Source: Comamonadaceae bacterium (GTDB lineage Bacteria > Pseudomonadota > Gammaproteobacteria > Burkholderiales > Burkholderiaceae_C). From it: 33,014 nucleotides of DNA. The stretch lies in NCBI GenBank assembly GCA_014190675.1, contig BJGT01000027.1:1-33014 (forward strand), in the 5' to 3' direction. The translations under genes were made by a program, and so were the position numbers. The notes beneath the pieces were generated by a model. That model made no database searches and was not told where the DNA came from. It worked only from the letters and a program-made list of their open reading frames with translations. Shown piece after piece: positions 1 to 8,555 of this stretch (position 1 is the stretch's first letter; every line of letters begins with the position of its first letter).

Positions 1-608
1 CTTCTGACGCCACCACAATGTCAAAGCCATCCTCGCGCGGGAAACCGTTGCCCGGGCCACCGAGCGACACCACAGTAGAGCGCAGGGCTCGATCGTTCAT
101 GTCCATCACCCGGCGCCAGACGATGCGTCGGGCATCAAAACCCAGGGTGTTGCCGTGGTGGATGTGGTTGTCCATCAGTGCGGCCAGCAGGTTGTGCGCC
201 AGCGCAATCGCATTGAAGTCACCAGTGAAATGCAAGTTGATGTCCTCCATCGGCACCACCTGCGCATAGCCGCCGCCGGCCGCGCCGCCCTTCATGCCAA
301 ACACCGGGCCGAGCGAGGGCTCGCGCAGCGCAATCACGGTGCGCTTGCCAATGCGGTTGAGCGCATCCCCTAGGCCCACGGTGGTGGTGGTTTTGCCTTC
401 GCCGGCTGGCGTCGGGCTGATGGCGGTCACCAGCACCAGCTTGCCGTTGGGGGTCTGGTTGTTGTTGAGCCACTGCAGGTCAATCTTGGCCTTGTAGTGG
501 CCATAGGGCTCCAAGGCTTCCGCAGGGATGCCGAGCCGGTCCTGCGCCATTTGGATGATGGGCTTCAGGGTTGCGGCCTGGGCGATTTCGATGTCTGAAC
601 CTATCACG
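1..608 (-). CDS. fhs: Formate-tetrahydrofolate ligase, N-terminal part (cut by window edge)
   Basis: ATP-dependent ligation of formate to tetrahydrofolate gives 10-formyl-THF for cytosolic one-carbon metabolism. Only the first 202 codons are inside the window; the family is usually about 550-560 residues, so the gene continues past position 1. The translation shows the family's P-loop region ([12 protein letters not shown], about residues 65-76), the [22 protein letters not shown]-type block split around residues 95-116, the NLHFTGD motif near 124-130 and the NHIHHGN motif near 147-153. The start is a GTG at 606-608, chosen because an AGGAGA ribosome site lies four bases upstream and the family N-terminus aligns there. 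It is divergent from the YdcF-like gene with about 148 bases between them. Frame and motifs are intact. Confidence 0.95.
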
Positions 609-756
609 GTGTCTCCTGAGTGTTGTGCCGCAGCCAAGGCCGGCCGAAGGCCTGAAGCCGACGATTGTGGGCAGGTCTGATCTGCGCCACAAGCAGCAAT
701 GCGTCGCGCATTATCCCGCCAGCGTCAGCCGGGCTGGCGGGTATAGTCGCGCGGCT

Positions 757-1539
757 GTGTTCATTGCCTCAAAGTTGCTGCAGTTTGTCACCCAACCGCT
801 GGCCTGGGCCGCACTGCTTTTGCTGTGCGGCCTGCTCGCTGCAAAGCTGGGACTAGCCTGGGGCCGGCGCTGGGGGCCCCGACTGAGCTGGGCCGCCCTG
901 GCGGTACTGCTGCTGCAGGGCTGGGAGCCTCTGCCCGACGCCTTGATACGCCAGCTCGAGTTGCGCCACCCAGAGCTGGCTGCAGATACCCCCCTGCAGG
1001 ACTTTGCCGGTGTACTGCTGCTTGGCGGCGCCCTCGAGCCAGCTTATGTATGGCAGGGCCACAACCAAGTGGCCCTGAACGAGGCGGCCGAACGAATGAC
1101 CGCAGCAGTGCCGCTGCTGCAAAAGCAGCCGGGCCTGCGGCTGTTGTTCACCGGCGGAGAGGGTGAACTGCTCGCCACCGGCATCACCGAGGCCGACCGC
1201 GCCGCCTTGTTTTTTGCCAGCATGGGCGTGCCGCGAGAACGCCTGGTGATGGAGTCGGCCTCGCGCAATACTTTCGAGAATGCGGTGTTCAGCGCCCGGC
1301 TAGCTGGCATCGACACCAAGCAACGCTGGCTGCTGCTGACCTCGGCCTCGCACATGCCCCGCGCCATGGCAACTTTCCAAAAAGCCGGTTGGAACGTGAC
1401 ACCCTACCCAGTTGACTACCGCAGTGGCCTGGCCACACCCCTGACCCAATATTCTTTGGCCGAGGGAGCTCGCAAATGGCATCTGGTGCTGCACGAGCTC
1501 CTGGGCTCGCTGGTCTACCAACTCACCGGCCGCGCCTGA
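757..1539 (+). CDS. YdcF/ElyC/SanA-family (DUF218) membrane protein
   Basis: A 260-residue protein of the DUF218 family (SanA, ElyC and YdcF in E. coli), proteins linked to envelope integrity whose chemistry is poorly defined. Two hydrophobic segments (about residues 12-29 and 43-54) precede a soluble Rossmann-like domain. Family motifs are VLLLGGALE (86-94), LLFTGGEGE (129-137), ESASRNTFENA (166-176) and TSASHMPRA (195-203). The open frame extends further upstream to 571, but that part runs across the fhs promoter region and does not resemble the family. The GTG at 757 gives the expected short N-terminus before the first membrane segment. The ribosome site is weak (GGCGGG about 15 bases upstream), so the start is less certain than the gene. 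It is convergent with the CNNM gene, with about 50 bases between. Confidence 0.85.
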   Translation: MFIASKLLQFVTQPLAWAALLLLCGLLAAKLGLAWGRRWGPRLSWAALAVLLLQGWEPLPDALIRQLELRHPELAADTPLQDFAGVLLLGGALEPAYVWQGHNQVALNEAAERMTAAVPLLQKQPGLRLLFTGGEGELLATGITEADRAALFFASMGVPRERLVMESASRNTFENAVFSARLAGIDTKQRWLLLTSASHMPRAMATFQKAGWNVTPYPVDYRSGLATPLTQYSLAEGARKWHLVLHELLGSLVYQLTGRA

Positions 1540-1590
1540 CAGCGCGGCGGCCGGTGCCACCAAACGGCCTGGTGCGCCGCACTGGCAGAC

Positions 1591-2898
1591 TCAAGGCGGA
1601 GCGGGTAGGACGGGCAAGGGGGTGGCGAGCAGTTTGTCTATGCGCTTGCCTTCCAGGGCCACCACCTCAAAGCGCCAGCCGACGCACTCGATACGCTCGC
1701 CGGCTTGCGGCATTGCGCCAGACACCGACATCAGCAGGCCGGCTACGGTGTTGTAGCGGCCACGGTCTTCTTCAGGCAGATCGTCCAGGCCCAGGCGCAC
1801 CTTGAGCTCGCCAACTGGCATCAGGCCGTCGATCAGCCAGCTGCCGTCCTCGCGTCGCGTGGCCCAGGCCTCGGTCTGGGCGTCTGGTTGCAGCTCCCCA
1901 GTGATGGCCTCGAGCAGGTCAAGCGGGGTCAGCAGGCCCTGCACCGTGCCGTATTCGTCGACGACAAACACAAAACGTCCGGCACGGACGCGGAACTGCT
2001 CGAGCAGGGCCATGGCGCTGAGGGTCTCAGGCACAAAGGTGGCTGCCGTGGCATGCGGCTCGATCGGGCCGGGCATGGCCGGCCCAAGTTCGAGCAGGCG
2101 CGCCACACTGATGACGCCCACCACATGCTCGAGCGAGCCCCTGCACACCGGGTACCAGGAGTGGGCGCCCTGCCCAGCGCCAGCGGCCGCGCGTTGCAGG
2201 CTGTGGGCCACCGTGTGCGAGGCATCCAGCCAAGCCATGTCAGCCCGTGGCACCATCAGTGAGGTGAGCGGGCGGGCGTCGAGCTGAAACACGTTTTGCA
2301 CCATCTGGTGCTCATGCTGCTCGATCAAGCCGGCGTTGACGCCCTCCTCCAAACTGGCGGTAATTTCTTCTTCGGTGACCGCCCGGGCCGCCGTGGTGTC
2401 AATGCGCAGCATCTTGAGCACGGCCGCCGTGGTGCCAGAAAGCAGGCGCACAAAGGGCTTGGCGGCGGTGGCAAGCCACAGCATGGGCCGAGACACCCAG
2501 CGGGCCACGGGCTCGGGGTAGAGCTGGCCAATGCGCTTGGGCACAAGCTCCCCAAAAATAATGGTGATGAAGGTGATGGCGGTGACCACCATGGCGGTGG
2601 CCGATATGGCCGCCGCCTTCTCACTGACACCCCAGCCCAGCAGCCAGGCCGACACGCCCTCGCTGAAAGCCGCCTCGCCCACAATGCCATTGAGCACACC
2701 AATCGAGGTGATGCCAACCTGTACGGTGGACAAAAACTGGTTTGGATTGCCCAGCAGGGTGAGTGCCGCCTGGGCCCCTTTGTCACCGGCCTCTGCCATG
2801 GCACTGAGCCGCGCCTTGCGGCTGGCCGCCAGCGCGAGTTCCGACATCGCAAAGACGCCATTGAGCAGGGTCAGGAAAACAATCAGCAGGACATCCAT
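1591..2898 (-). CDS. CNNM/HlyC/CorC-family membrane protein with paired CBS domains
   Basis: A 435-residue protein with the full family architecture: an N-terminal CNNM (DUF21) transmembrane domain (about 1-190, with FAMSELALAASRKARL at 16-31 and the IIFGELVPKRIG motif at 113-124), two CBS domains (about 212-270 and 280-335) and a C-terminal CorC_HlyC transporter-associated domain (about 350-425). Family members are linked to magnesium or cobalt efflux or resistance; the older 'hemolysin' label is misleading. Length and domain order are normal. The ATG at 2898 begins directly with the first hydrophobic helix. Its start codon lies only 24 bases from the apaH start on the other strand, so the two promoters must overlap the neighbouring coding regions. 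Confidence 0.9.
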   Translation of the reverse strand: MDVLLIVFLTLLNGVFAMSELALAASRKARLSAMAEAGDKGAQAALTLLGNPNQFLSTVQVGITSIGVLNGIVGEAAFSEGVSAWLLGWGVSEKAAAISATAMVVTAITFITIIFGELVPKRIGQLYPEPVARWVSRPMLWLATAAKPFVRLLSGTTAAVLKMLRIDTTAARAVTEEEITASLEEGVNAGLIEQHEHQMVQNVFQLDARPLTSLMVPRADMAWLDASHTVAHSLQRAAAGAGQGAHSWYPVCRGSLEHVVGVISVARLLELGPAMPGPIEPHATAATFVPETLSAMALLEQFRVRAGRFVFVVDEYGTVQGLLTPLDLLEAITGELQPDAQTEAWATRREDGSWLIDGLMPVGELKVRLGLDDLPEEDRGRYNTVAGLLMSVSGAMPQAGERIECVGWRFEVVALEGKRIDKLLATPLPVLPAPP

Positions 2899-2922
2899 GG
2901 ATCAGCGGCGAGAATGAACACC

Positions 2923-3789
2923 ATGGCACTTTACTTGATTGGCGATGTGCAGGGTTGCGACGCCGCCCTGCAGCGCTTGCTCGACAAGATTGATTTTTCC
3001 CCCAGTCGCGACACGCTTTTCATGCTGGGCGATCTGGTGAACCGGGGGCCAGATTCGGCCCGGGTGCTGCGCCGCCTGATGGGTTACGGCAGCGCCGCTG
3101 AATGCCTGCTGGGCAACCACGACCTGCACCTGCTGGCCTTGGCCCAGGGGGTGCGCCGGCCAAACCGAAGCGACACCATCAGCGATGTGCTTGCAGCCAG
3201 CGACCGGGACGCGCTGCTGGATTGGCTGCGCAGGCAACGCCTGGCCATGCTCGAAGTGATCGATGGCCAGCCGCTGCTGATGGTGCATGCCGGCGTGCTG
3301 CCGGGCTGGACCGCGCAGCAAGCGGTGGCACTGGCAGGCGAAGTTGAAGCGCAGTTGCGCGGAGCCGATGCGGCTGACTTTTTGCACCAGCTCTACGGCG
3401 ACATGCCCGACACCTGGAGCGAGGCCCTGAGCGGTATGGCACGCTGGCGCATGATCGTCAACGGCCTCACCCGCCTGCGTTTTTGCAATGCCCAGAACCG
3501 CATGGAATTTGCCACCAAAGAAGGCGCCGGTGCCGCGCCTCAAGGCTACCTGCCCTGGTTTGATGTGCCGGGTAGACAAACCGAAGCGGTGACCGTGGCT
3601 TTTGGCCATTGGTCAACGCTGGGCGCCCTGCAGCGCACCAATTTGCTCGCGCTTGACACCGGCTGCGTGTGGGGCGGCTGCCTGAGCGCCCTGCGCTTTT
3701 CGCAGCGCGGCGCAGCGCTGGCGGCGCGCAAGCCTCTGGCCGGCGCCCTGATTCAGGTGGCATGCCAAGCGGCACAGCGGCCGGTTTGA
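2923..3789 (+). CDS. apaH: Symmetrical bis(5'-nucleosyl)-tetraphosphatase
   Basis: Hydrolyses Ap4A to two ADP, removing alarmone-like dinucleotides. The 288-residue protein has the metallophosphoesterase motifs in order: GDVQGC (7-12), GDLVNRGPDS (36-45) and GNHDLH (64-69), followed by the ApaH-typical YGDMP, FGHW and LDTGCVWGG blocks. The first motif has Gln where E. coli ApaH has His (GDVHGC). To my knowledge this is a common variant in beta- and gammaproteobacterial ApaH and not a sign of inactivation. An in-frame ATG at 2914 would add three residues. The ATG at 2923 is preferred because MALYLIGDV matches the usual ApaH N-terminus and GGCGAG sits ten bases upstream. It is convergent with the helicase gene, with 17 bases between. 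Confidence 0.95.
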   Translation: MALYLIGDVQGCDAALQRLLDKIDFSPSRDTLFMLGDLVNRGPDSARVLRRLMGYGSAAECLLGNHDLHLLALAQGVRRPNRSDTISDVLAASDRDALLDWLRRQRLAMLEVIDGQPLLMVHAGVLPGWTAQQAVALAGEVEAQLRGADAADFLHQLYGDMPDTWSEALSGMARWRMIVNGLTRLRFCNAQNRMEFATKEGAGAAPQGYLPWFDVPGRQTEAVTVAFGHWSTLGALQRTNLLALDTGCVWGGCLSALRFSQRGAALAARKPLAGALIQVACQAAQRPV

Positions 3790-3806
3790 GCGGGCAGCCG
3801 CGGGGC

Positions 3807-5345
3807 TCAATCGCCCTTGAACAGAGCCGCCACGCGGCGCTTGGGCTTGATGTTGGCTGATATACCTCGGGCACCCGGGCGCGGCGCGCTGGCCTCCCAG
3901 GAAGGCACCGCCTGCTCCGCCGGTGCGGCTTCGTAGGGTTTGTCAAAGAAGGGGTCCCGTGGGGCACGCGAGCTGTGCACTGGGCGAGCGGCCCGGTCTG
4001 GGCGGAACTGCTGGCCATCGGCGCCGGACGCCCGGGGGTGGTTGTCTTGCCCGCCGCCCCGCTGGGCTTGGTCGTCGCCCCCGGCGGCATACATGCGCCG
4101 ACCGTCATTGATGCGGCCCTGCCGGCGGATGTCGGGCTGATCTTCATCGAACTCCATGGCCTCTAGCTCGATTTTGATTTTGATGAGTTTCTCAATGTCC
4201 GCCACCAGCCGGGCATCACTTTTGGTAACAAAGCTGACCGCCAAACCAGAGGCTCCGGCGCGCCCGGTGCGCCCAATGCGGTGCACATAGTCTTCGGCGT
4301 TGAACGGGATATCGAAGTTGAATACCGCCGGCACGTCCTTGATATCCAGGCCCCGGGCCGCCACGTCGGTGCACACCAGCAGGTCAACCTCGCCTTTTTT
4401 GAAGGCATCAAGCGCCTTGAGGCGCTCATCCTGGCTTTTGTCACCATGCAGGGCGGTGGTGTTGAGGCCCTCGCGCTCCAGCGAGCGGGCCAGGCGGGCG
4501 CAGCCGAGTTTGCTGTTGACAAACACAAAGGCCTGCTTGAGTGCGCGACTCTTGATGATTTGGTGCAGCGCGTGGCGCTTGTCGTCGTCGCCCAGGCTGT
4601 AGAAATGCTGCTCCACAGTGGAGGCGGTGGCATTCGAGCGGGCCACCTCAATGGTGACGGGGCTTTGCAGGTAGCTGTTGGCCAGGCGTTTGATCTCGGG
4701 CGAAAAGGTGGCCGAGAACAGCAGGGTGGTGCGCTGTTTGGGCAGGTAGCTCAGGATGCGTTGCAGGTCGGGCAAAAATCCGATGTCAAGCATGCGGTCG
4801 GCCTCGTCTAGCACTACATATTCGACCTGCCCCAACACCGCATTCTTGGCCTCGATGTGGTCGAGCAGGCGCCCGGGGGTGGCCACCAGCACCTCGACGC
4901 CCCTTTTGAGCTCCAGGGTTTGCGGCTTCATGTCGATGCCGCCAAACACCACCGTGCTGCGCAACTGAGTGTGCTGGGCGTAGGCCTTGATGGCCTGGGC
5001 CACCTGGTCGGCGAGCTCCCGGGTGGGCAGCAGCACCAGTGCGCGCACCGGGTGGCGGGCCGGCGAGGTGGAGCCGTTTTCGTGTTTGAGCAGGCGCTGC
5101 AGCAGGGGCAAGGCGAAGGCGGCTGTTTTACCGGTGCCAGTTTGCGCCGCACCCATCACATCACGACCCTGAAGCACCACGGGTATGGCCTGGGCCTGAA
5201 TCGGCGTCATGACGGTGTAGCCCAACTCTGCCACGGCGCGGGCCAGGGGAGACGCGAGTTGTAACTGGGCAAAGGCCATGACCGGGGTGTCGGACGCCAG
5301 CTCGGGCGTGGGGTCGAGGATCAAATCAGAGGTCAAATCGGTCAT
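3807..5345 (-). CDS. rhlE: RhlE-type DEAD-box ATP-dependent RNA helicase
   Basis: A 512-residue cytosolic RNA helicase acting in RNA remodelling (ribosome assembly, decay, cold adaptation). All superfamily-2 motifs are visible: Q motif with TPIQ (about 47-50), AQTGTGKT (67-74), PTREL (107-111), TPGR (156-159), DEAD (180-183), SAT (211-213), HGDKSQ, ARGLDI (330-335) and HRIGRTGRAG (355-364). The C-terminal tail (about 400-512) is polar and low in complexity, ending in a lysine/arginine-rich stretch as in other RhlE proteins. The ATG at 5345 follows a weak AAGAG ribosome site; an internal ATG at 5279 (MAFAQL) is a possible alternative. Two perfect inverted repeats lie just upstream in the leader. 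RhlE rather than DbpA or SrmB is inferred from overall motif context. Confidence 0.88.
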   Translation of the reverse strand: MTDLTSDLILDPTPELASDTPVMAFAQLQLASPLARAVAELGYTVMTPIQAQAIPVVLQGRDVMGAAQTGTGKTAAFALPLLQRLLKHENGSTSPARHPVRALVLLPTRELADQVAQAIKAYAQHTQLRSTVVFGGIDMKPQTLELKRGVEVLVATPGRLLDHIEAKNAVLGQVEYVVLDEADRMLDIGFLPDLQRILSYLPKQRTTLLFSATFSPEIKRLANSYLQSPVTIEVARSNATASTVEQHFYSLGDDDKRHALHQIIKSRALKQAFVFVNSKLGCARLARSLEREGLNTTALHGDKSQDERLKALDAFKKGEVDLLVCTDVAARGLDIKDVPAVFNFDIPFNAEDYVHRIGRTGRAGASGLAVSFVTKSDARLVADIEKLIKIKIELEAMEFDEDQPDIRRQGRINDGRRMYAAGGDDQAQRGGGQDNHPRASGADGQQFRPDRAARPVHSSRAPRDPFFDKPYEAAPAEQAVPSWEASAPRPGARGISANIKPKRRVAALFKGD

Positions 5346-5351
5346 CAAAAT

Positions 5352-5393
5352 CGGCTCTTCGAAGCCGCAGTCAAGTGCTATCGATCCGATAGC
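5352..5393 (-). promoter_or_regulatory. Two consecutive hairpins in the rhlE 5' leader
   Basis: Read toward rhlE, the leader holds GCTATCG-GAT-CGATAGC (5393-5377, 7-bp perfect stem) and then CGGCT-TCGAAG-AGCCG (5367-5352, 5-bp stem), the second ending seven bases before the ATG. The second hairpin contains the only Shine-Dalgarno-like bases (GAAGAG), so folding could hide the ribosome site. Structured leaders are known for cold-induced DEAD-box helicase messages; that this one is regulatory is inference. Confidence 0.4.
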
Positions 5394-5468
5394 CGATGTT
5401 GCCCTGGAAATCGGGGCAGCGCGGGATTATCGGCCATCCGACCAGGCCCGGGCGGGTGAGACGGGGCT

Positions 5469-6035
5469 TCAGGCCCTCGGCAGCGTCACGCCGCGCTGGC
5501 CCTGGTATTTGCCACCCCGGTCCTTGTAGCTGGTTTCACACACCTCGTCGCTCTCAAAAAACAGCACCTGGGCGCAGCCCTCACCGGCGTAAATCTTGGC
5601 CGGCAGTGGCGTGGTGTTGGAGAATTCGAGGGTCACGAAGCCCTCCCACTCGGGCTCAAAGGGGGTCACGTTGACAATGATGCCGCAGCGGGCATAGGTG
5701 CTTTTGCCCAGGCAGATGGTCAGGACGTTGCGCGGTATACGAAAGTATTCCAGCGTGCGGGCCAGGGCAAAGCTGTTGGGCGGGATGATGCAGACATTCT
5801 CATGAAAATCAACAAAGCTTTTTTCGTCGAAATTCTTCGGATCGACCACGGTGCTGTGGATATTGGTGAACACCTTGAACTCGGGCGCGCAGCGGATGTC
5901 ATAGCCGTAGCTGCTGGTGCCGTAAGAAATAATTTTTTTGCCCTCGCGCTCACGAATCTGGCCAGGCTCAAAGGGCTCGATCATGCCGGTGGTCTCGGCC
6001 ATGCGGCGTATCCATTTGTCGCTTTTAATGCTCAT
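5469..6035 (-). CDS. dcd: dCTP deaminase
   Basis: Deaminates dCTP to dUTP, supplying dUMP for thymidylate synthesis. The product is 188 residues, the usual length of the trimeric Dcd enzyme. Visible family features are [13 protein letters not shown] at the N-terminus, SSYGYDIR (41-48), the active-site block [10 protein letters not shown] (110-119), and TPFEPEWEG then VTLEFSN with the catalytic Glu near residue 138. The open frame extends eight codons upstream, but the start at 6035 has an AGGAG ten bases before it and matches the family N-terminus exactly. The gene lies downstream of guaD on the same strand, separated by a 95-base spacer with strong inverted repeats, so it is probably not part of the purine operon. 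Confidence 0.96.
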   Translation of the reverse strand: MSIKSDKWIRRMAETTGMIEPFEPGQIREREGKKIISYGTSSYGYDIRCAPEFKVFTNIHSTVVDPKNFDEKSFVDFHENVCIIPPNSFALARTLEYFRIPRNVLTICLGKSTYARCGIIVNVTPFEPEWEGFVTLEFSNTTPLPAKIYAGEGCAQVLFFESDEVCETSYKDRGGKYQGQRGVTLPRA

Positions 6036-6067
6036 GTCAATCAGGCTCCTGTCAAACAATTGTAGGG

Positions 6068-6128
6068 GGCTAGGCCCAGTTACCAGGCTGTTCCTGGCCT
6101 AGCCTGCAAGCCCGGCAGCCGCTGCCGG
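6068..6128 (-). terminator. Tandem inverted repeats after guaD (possible terminator without U-tract)
   Basis: Directly after the guaD stop lies CCGGCAGC-C-GCTGCCGG (6112-6128), an eight-base perfect inverted repeat. Further on is GGCTAGGCC at 6068-6076 paired with GGCCTAGCC at 6096-6104 (nine of nine bases, 19-base loop). No T-run follows either on the minus strand, so this is not a classical intrinsic terminator. It may mark the end of the purine operon or separate it from dcd. Confidence 0.35.
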
Positions 6129-6130
6129 AT

Positions 6131-7489
6131 TCAGCTCGGCCCAACCGGCCTGGCGCTTGCGCTACGCGCAATCACGGTGCGCTCTACCACCCGGTCATCG
6201 CCCAAAACAATCAGGGCGAACAGCAGTTCGTCCAGGTTGGCAGCGCGGGCGGTGCGCCGGGCCAGCAGCGGGGTGGCCTGGGTATTGAGCAGAACAAAGT
6301 CGGCCTCGCAGCCGGGCAGCAAATTACCCACTGCTGGCCGCCCACTGCGGCCGTCCAAACCAAGGGCCTGCGCAGCCCCGGCCGTGTGTTGCCACCACAG
6401 GTGCTGCGGTGTCAGCGACAGCCCGGCCTTGCCCCGCCCATCGCGGCCTACAACATAGGCGCCGAGCATGGTGTGAAACGGGCTCAGCGAGGTTCCTCCG
6501 CCGACATCGCTGGCCAAGCCGTAGCGAAAACCGGCCTGCTCTGCGCTGGCGTAATCAAAAAAACCACTGCCCAAAAACAAGTTGCTGGTGGGGCACAGAG
6601 CGGCGGCGGCGCCAGTGGCGTGCATGAGCGCCCGGTCCTCGGCGTCAAAGTGAATGCAATGGGCATAGACGGCACGTTCGCGCATCAGGCCAAAGTCAGC
6701 ATAGGTGGACAGGTAGCTGCGCGACTGCGGAAAAAGCGACCTGACCCAGGCGATCTCATCATGGTTTTCTGCCACATGGGACTGGATCCAGGCCTGCGGG
6801 TAGCGGGCCGCGAGTTCACCAGCACCGCGCAGCTGCGCGGCGCTGGAGGTGGGCGCAAAACGCGGCGTGATGGCATAACCCAGCCGACCCACGCCCTGCC
6901 ACTGCAGCAGCAGGGTTTCAGAATCGATCAGGCTTTGCTCGGTGGCGTCGGTACCAGCCGGTCCGTCCCGGTTCAGCAAAGCCGCCGGCGCATGGCGGTC
7001 CATCAGGCACAGGCCGGTGATCAGCCGCATGTCCCGCTGCTGCGCCGCCGCAAACAGGGCCTGCACCGAGGCCGGGTGCGAGGTGGCAAAGGCCAGCGCT
7101 GTGGTAACGCCGTGGCGCAGCAGCTCGTCGAGAAAAAACTCCGCCTCGGCTGCGCTGTAGGCGGGTGACTCGAAGCGCTGCTCTTCAGGGAAGGTGTGGT
7201 TTTCTAGCCAGGGCAGCAGGCCATCGGCGGGCGAGCCGATCACATTGAGCTGCGGAAAATGCACATGCATGTCGATAAAACCGGGGGCAATCAGACGGCC
7301 TGGCAGATGCTCCACAGCCAGGCCAGGATAGCGCGGCGCCAGCGCTGCCCAGGCGCCCACGTCCTGCACCACCTCAGCACCGCTGGCATCGGGGCCCAGC
7401 ACCAGCAGGCCGTCGGCCTCATAGACAGCGGCCTGCCGCGGGTCTGCGGCCGGGTCAAAGCGCAGCAGGGCAGCGCGGTAGGCCTTCAT
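6131..7489 (-). CDS. guaD: Guanine deaminase
   Basis: Converts guanine to xanthine, the substrate of the XdhAB encoded nearby. The 452-residue protein is an amidohydrolase-superfamily metalloenzyme with PGFIDMHVHFPQ (zinc ligands H75 and H77), the ITPRFAP substrate-binding block (207-213), SHVAEN (H238, E241), YAHCIH (275-280, H277 and H280) and ASDVGGGTS with Asp328. Spacing and length match GuaD rather than dihydropyrimidinase or hydantoinase. The open frame extends to 7687, but that part overlaps the upstream deaminase gene. The ATG at 7489 is 13 bases after that gene's stop and fits the family. It is the last gene of a four-gene run (GST, Rieske, adenine deaminase, guaD). Confidence 0.94.
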   Translation of the reverse strand: MKAYRAALLRFDPAADPRQAAVYEADGLLVLGPDASGAEVVQDVGAWAALAPRYPGLAVEHLPGRLIAPGFIDMHVHFPQLNVIGSPADGLLPWLENHTFPEEQRFESPAYSAAEAEFFLDELLRHGVTTALAFATSHPASVQALFAAAQQRDMRLITGLCLMDRHAPAALLNRDGPAGTDATEQSLIDSETLLLQWQGVGRLGYAITPRFAPTSSAAQLRGAGELAARYPQAWIQSHVAENHDEIAWVRSLFPQSRSYLSTYADFGLMRERAVYAHCIHFDAEDRALMHATGAAAALCPTSNLFLGSGFFDYASAEQAGFRYGLASDVGGGTSLSPFHTMLGAYVVGRDGRGKAGLSLTPQHLWWQHTAGAAQALGLDGRSGRPAVGNLLPGCEADFVLLNTQATPLLARRTARAANLDELLFALIVLGDDRVVERTVIARSASARPVGPS

Positions 7490-7502
7490 GGCAGCATGTC
7501 GC

Positions 7503-8555
7503 TCAGGCAAAAGATTCAAACAAGGCATCCAGCCGCGCGACATGGGCGCTGCGCTCAGGGGCGCTGATAAAGCTCGCCTCAAAGCTGTTGCGCGCCAACT
7601 GATAGGCATGGACCGCCGAGAGCGGCAGGGCAGCAAAGGTCTGGCTGAAGTTCTCGTTGAGGTAGCCACCAAAGTAGGCTGGGTCATCCGAATTAACCGT
7701 GGCCACGATGCCGGCTTCCAGCATGCGGTGCAGGCTGTGCTGCGCCAAGCTGGGGTAGACGCAGAGCTTGAGGTTGGAGAGCGGACACACCGTGAGCGGT
7801 ATGCGGTCTAGCGCCAGGCGCTGCATCAGGGCCGCATCATGGATGGCCTGCACACCATGGTCAACGCGCTCGACCTTGAGCACATCCAGCGCGCTCCAGA
7901 TATAAGCCGGCGGGCCCTCCTCGCCAGCATGCGCCACCAGCCGGAAGCCCAAGGCCCGCGCCCGGGCAAACACCCGGGCAAATTTTTCGGGCGGGTGGCC
8001 GACCTCGCTGGATGCCAGGCCGATGCCAAGAATGCTGTCCCGCAGGGGCAAGGCCTGCTCCAGGCACTCAAAGGCCTCGGCCTCGCTCAGGTGGCGCAAA
8101 AAGCAAAGAATCAACGAGGCAGTCATGCCAAAGCGGTCTGGCGCATCGGTGCAGGCCCGGTGCAGCCCCTTGATGACCACCTCGGCACTCAGGCCATGGC
8201 CGGTGTGGGTCTGGGTGTCAAAAAACAATTCAGCATGCAGCACGTTGTCAGCCTGGGCGCGAGCCAGGTAGGCGCAGGCCATGTCATAAAAATCTTGCTC
8301 GGTCTTGAGCACCAGAGTGCCAGCGTGGTAAATGTCAAGAAAGCTTTGCAGGTTGTCAAACACATAGGCGTCGCGCAAGGCCTGCACCGACCGGTAGGGC
8401 AAGGCCACCTTGTTGCGCTGGGCCATAGCAAAAATCAGCTCGGGCTCCAGCGATCCTTCGATGTGCATATGCAGTTCGGCCTTGGGCATGCGCTGCAGCA
8501 GCTCGGACAGGCATTGGGTCGGAATATGGTGAACGAATGACGGCAGGGTTTGCAT
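7503..8555 (-). CDS. Adenine deaminase of the adenosine-deaminase family
   Basis: Predicted to convert adenine to hypoxanthine. The 350-residue protein has the Add-family metal and catalytic motifs: KAELHMHIEG (H29, H31), VAHAGEEGPP (H209, E212), ERVDHG (H233) and VNSDDPAYFGGY (D290, D291). AHAGEEGPP and SDDPAYFGGY are hallmarks of the Aah1/Pseudomonas-type adenine deaminases. True adenosine deaminases usually carry a different sequence after the Asp pair. The match to my memory of the Pseudomonas aeruginosa adenine deaminase is close over the whole length. Automatic annotation would probably say 'adenosine deaminase'. The ATG overlaps the stop of the Rieske gene by one base (TGATG), which suggests translational coupling. 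The product feeds XdhAB. Confidence 0.88.
   Translation of the reverse strand: MQTLPSFVHHIPTQCLSELLQRMPKAELHMHIEGSLEPELIFAMAQRNKVALPYRSVQALRDAYVFDNLQSFLDIYHAGTLVLKTEQDFYDMACAYLARAQADNVLHAELFFDTQTHTGHGLSAEVVIKGLHRACTDAPDRFGMTASLILCFLRHLSEAEAFECLEQALPLRDSILGIGLASSEVGHPPEKFARVFARARALGFRLVAHAGEEGPPAYIWSALDVLKVERVDHGVQAIHDAALMQRLALDRIPLTVCPLSNLKLCVYPSLAQHSLHRMLEAGIVATVNSDDPAYFGGYLNENFSQTFAALPLSAVHAYQLARNSFEASFISAPERSAHVARLDALFESFA

Noticed and set aside
571-756. Upstream extension of the YdcF-like frame to 571
   Set aside because: It crosses the fhs promoter and ribosome site, lacks family similarity, and the GTG at 757 fits the membrane topology.
1541-1583. Interrupted inverted repeat between the YdcF-like and CNNM genes
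   Set aside because: The stem is broken by a long bulge and no T-run follows on either strand.
2296-2922. Long plus-strand frame opposite the CNNM gene, in frame with apaH
   Set aside because: It is the antisense shadow of the CNNM gene; the apaH N-terminus begins at 2923.
2898-2923. Only 24 bases between divergent CNNM and apaH starts as a special control region
   Set aside because: Close divergent starts are common in compact genomes, and no operator or promoter pattern is visible in it.
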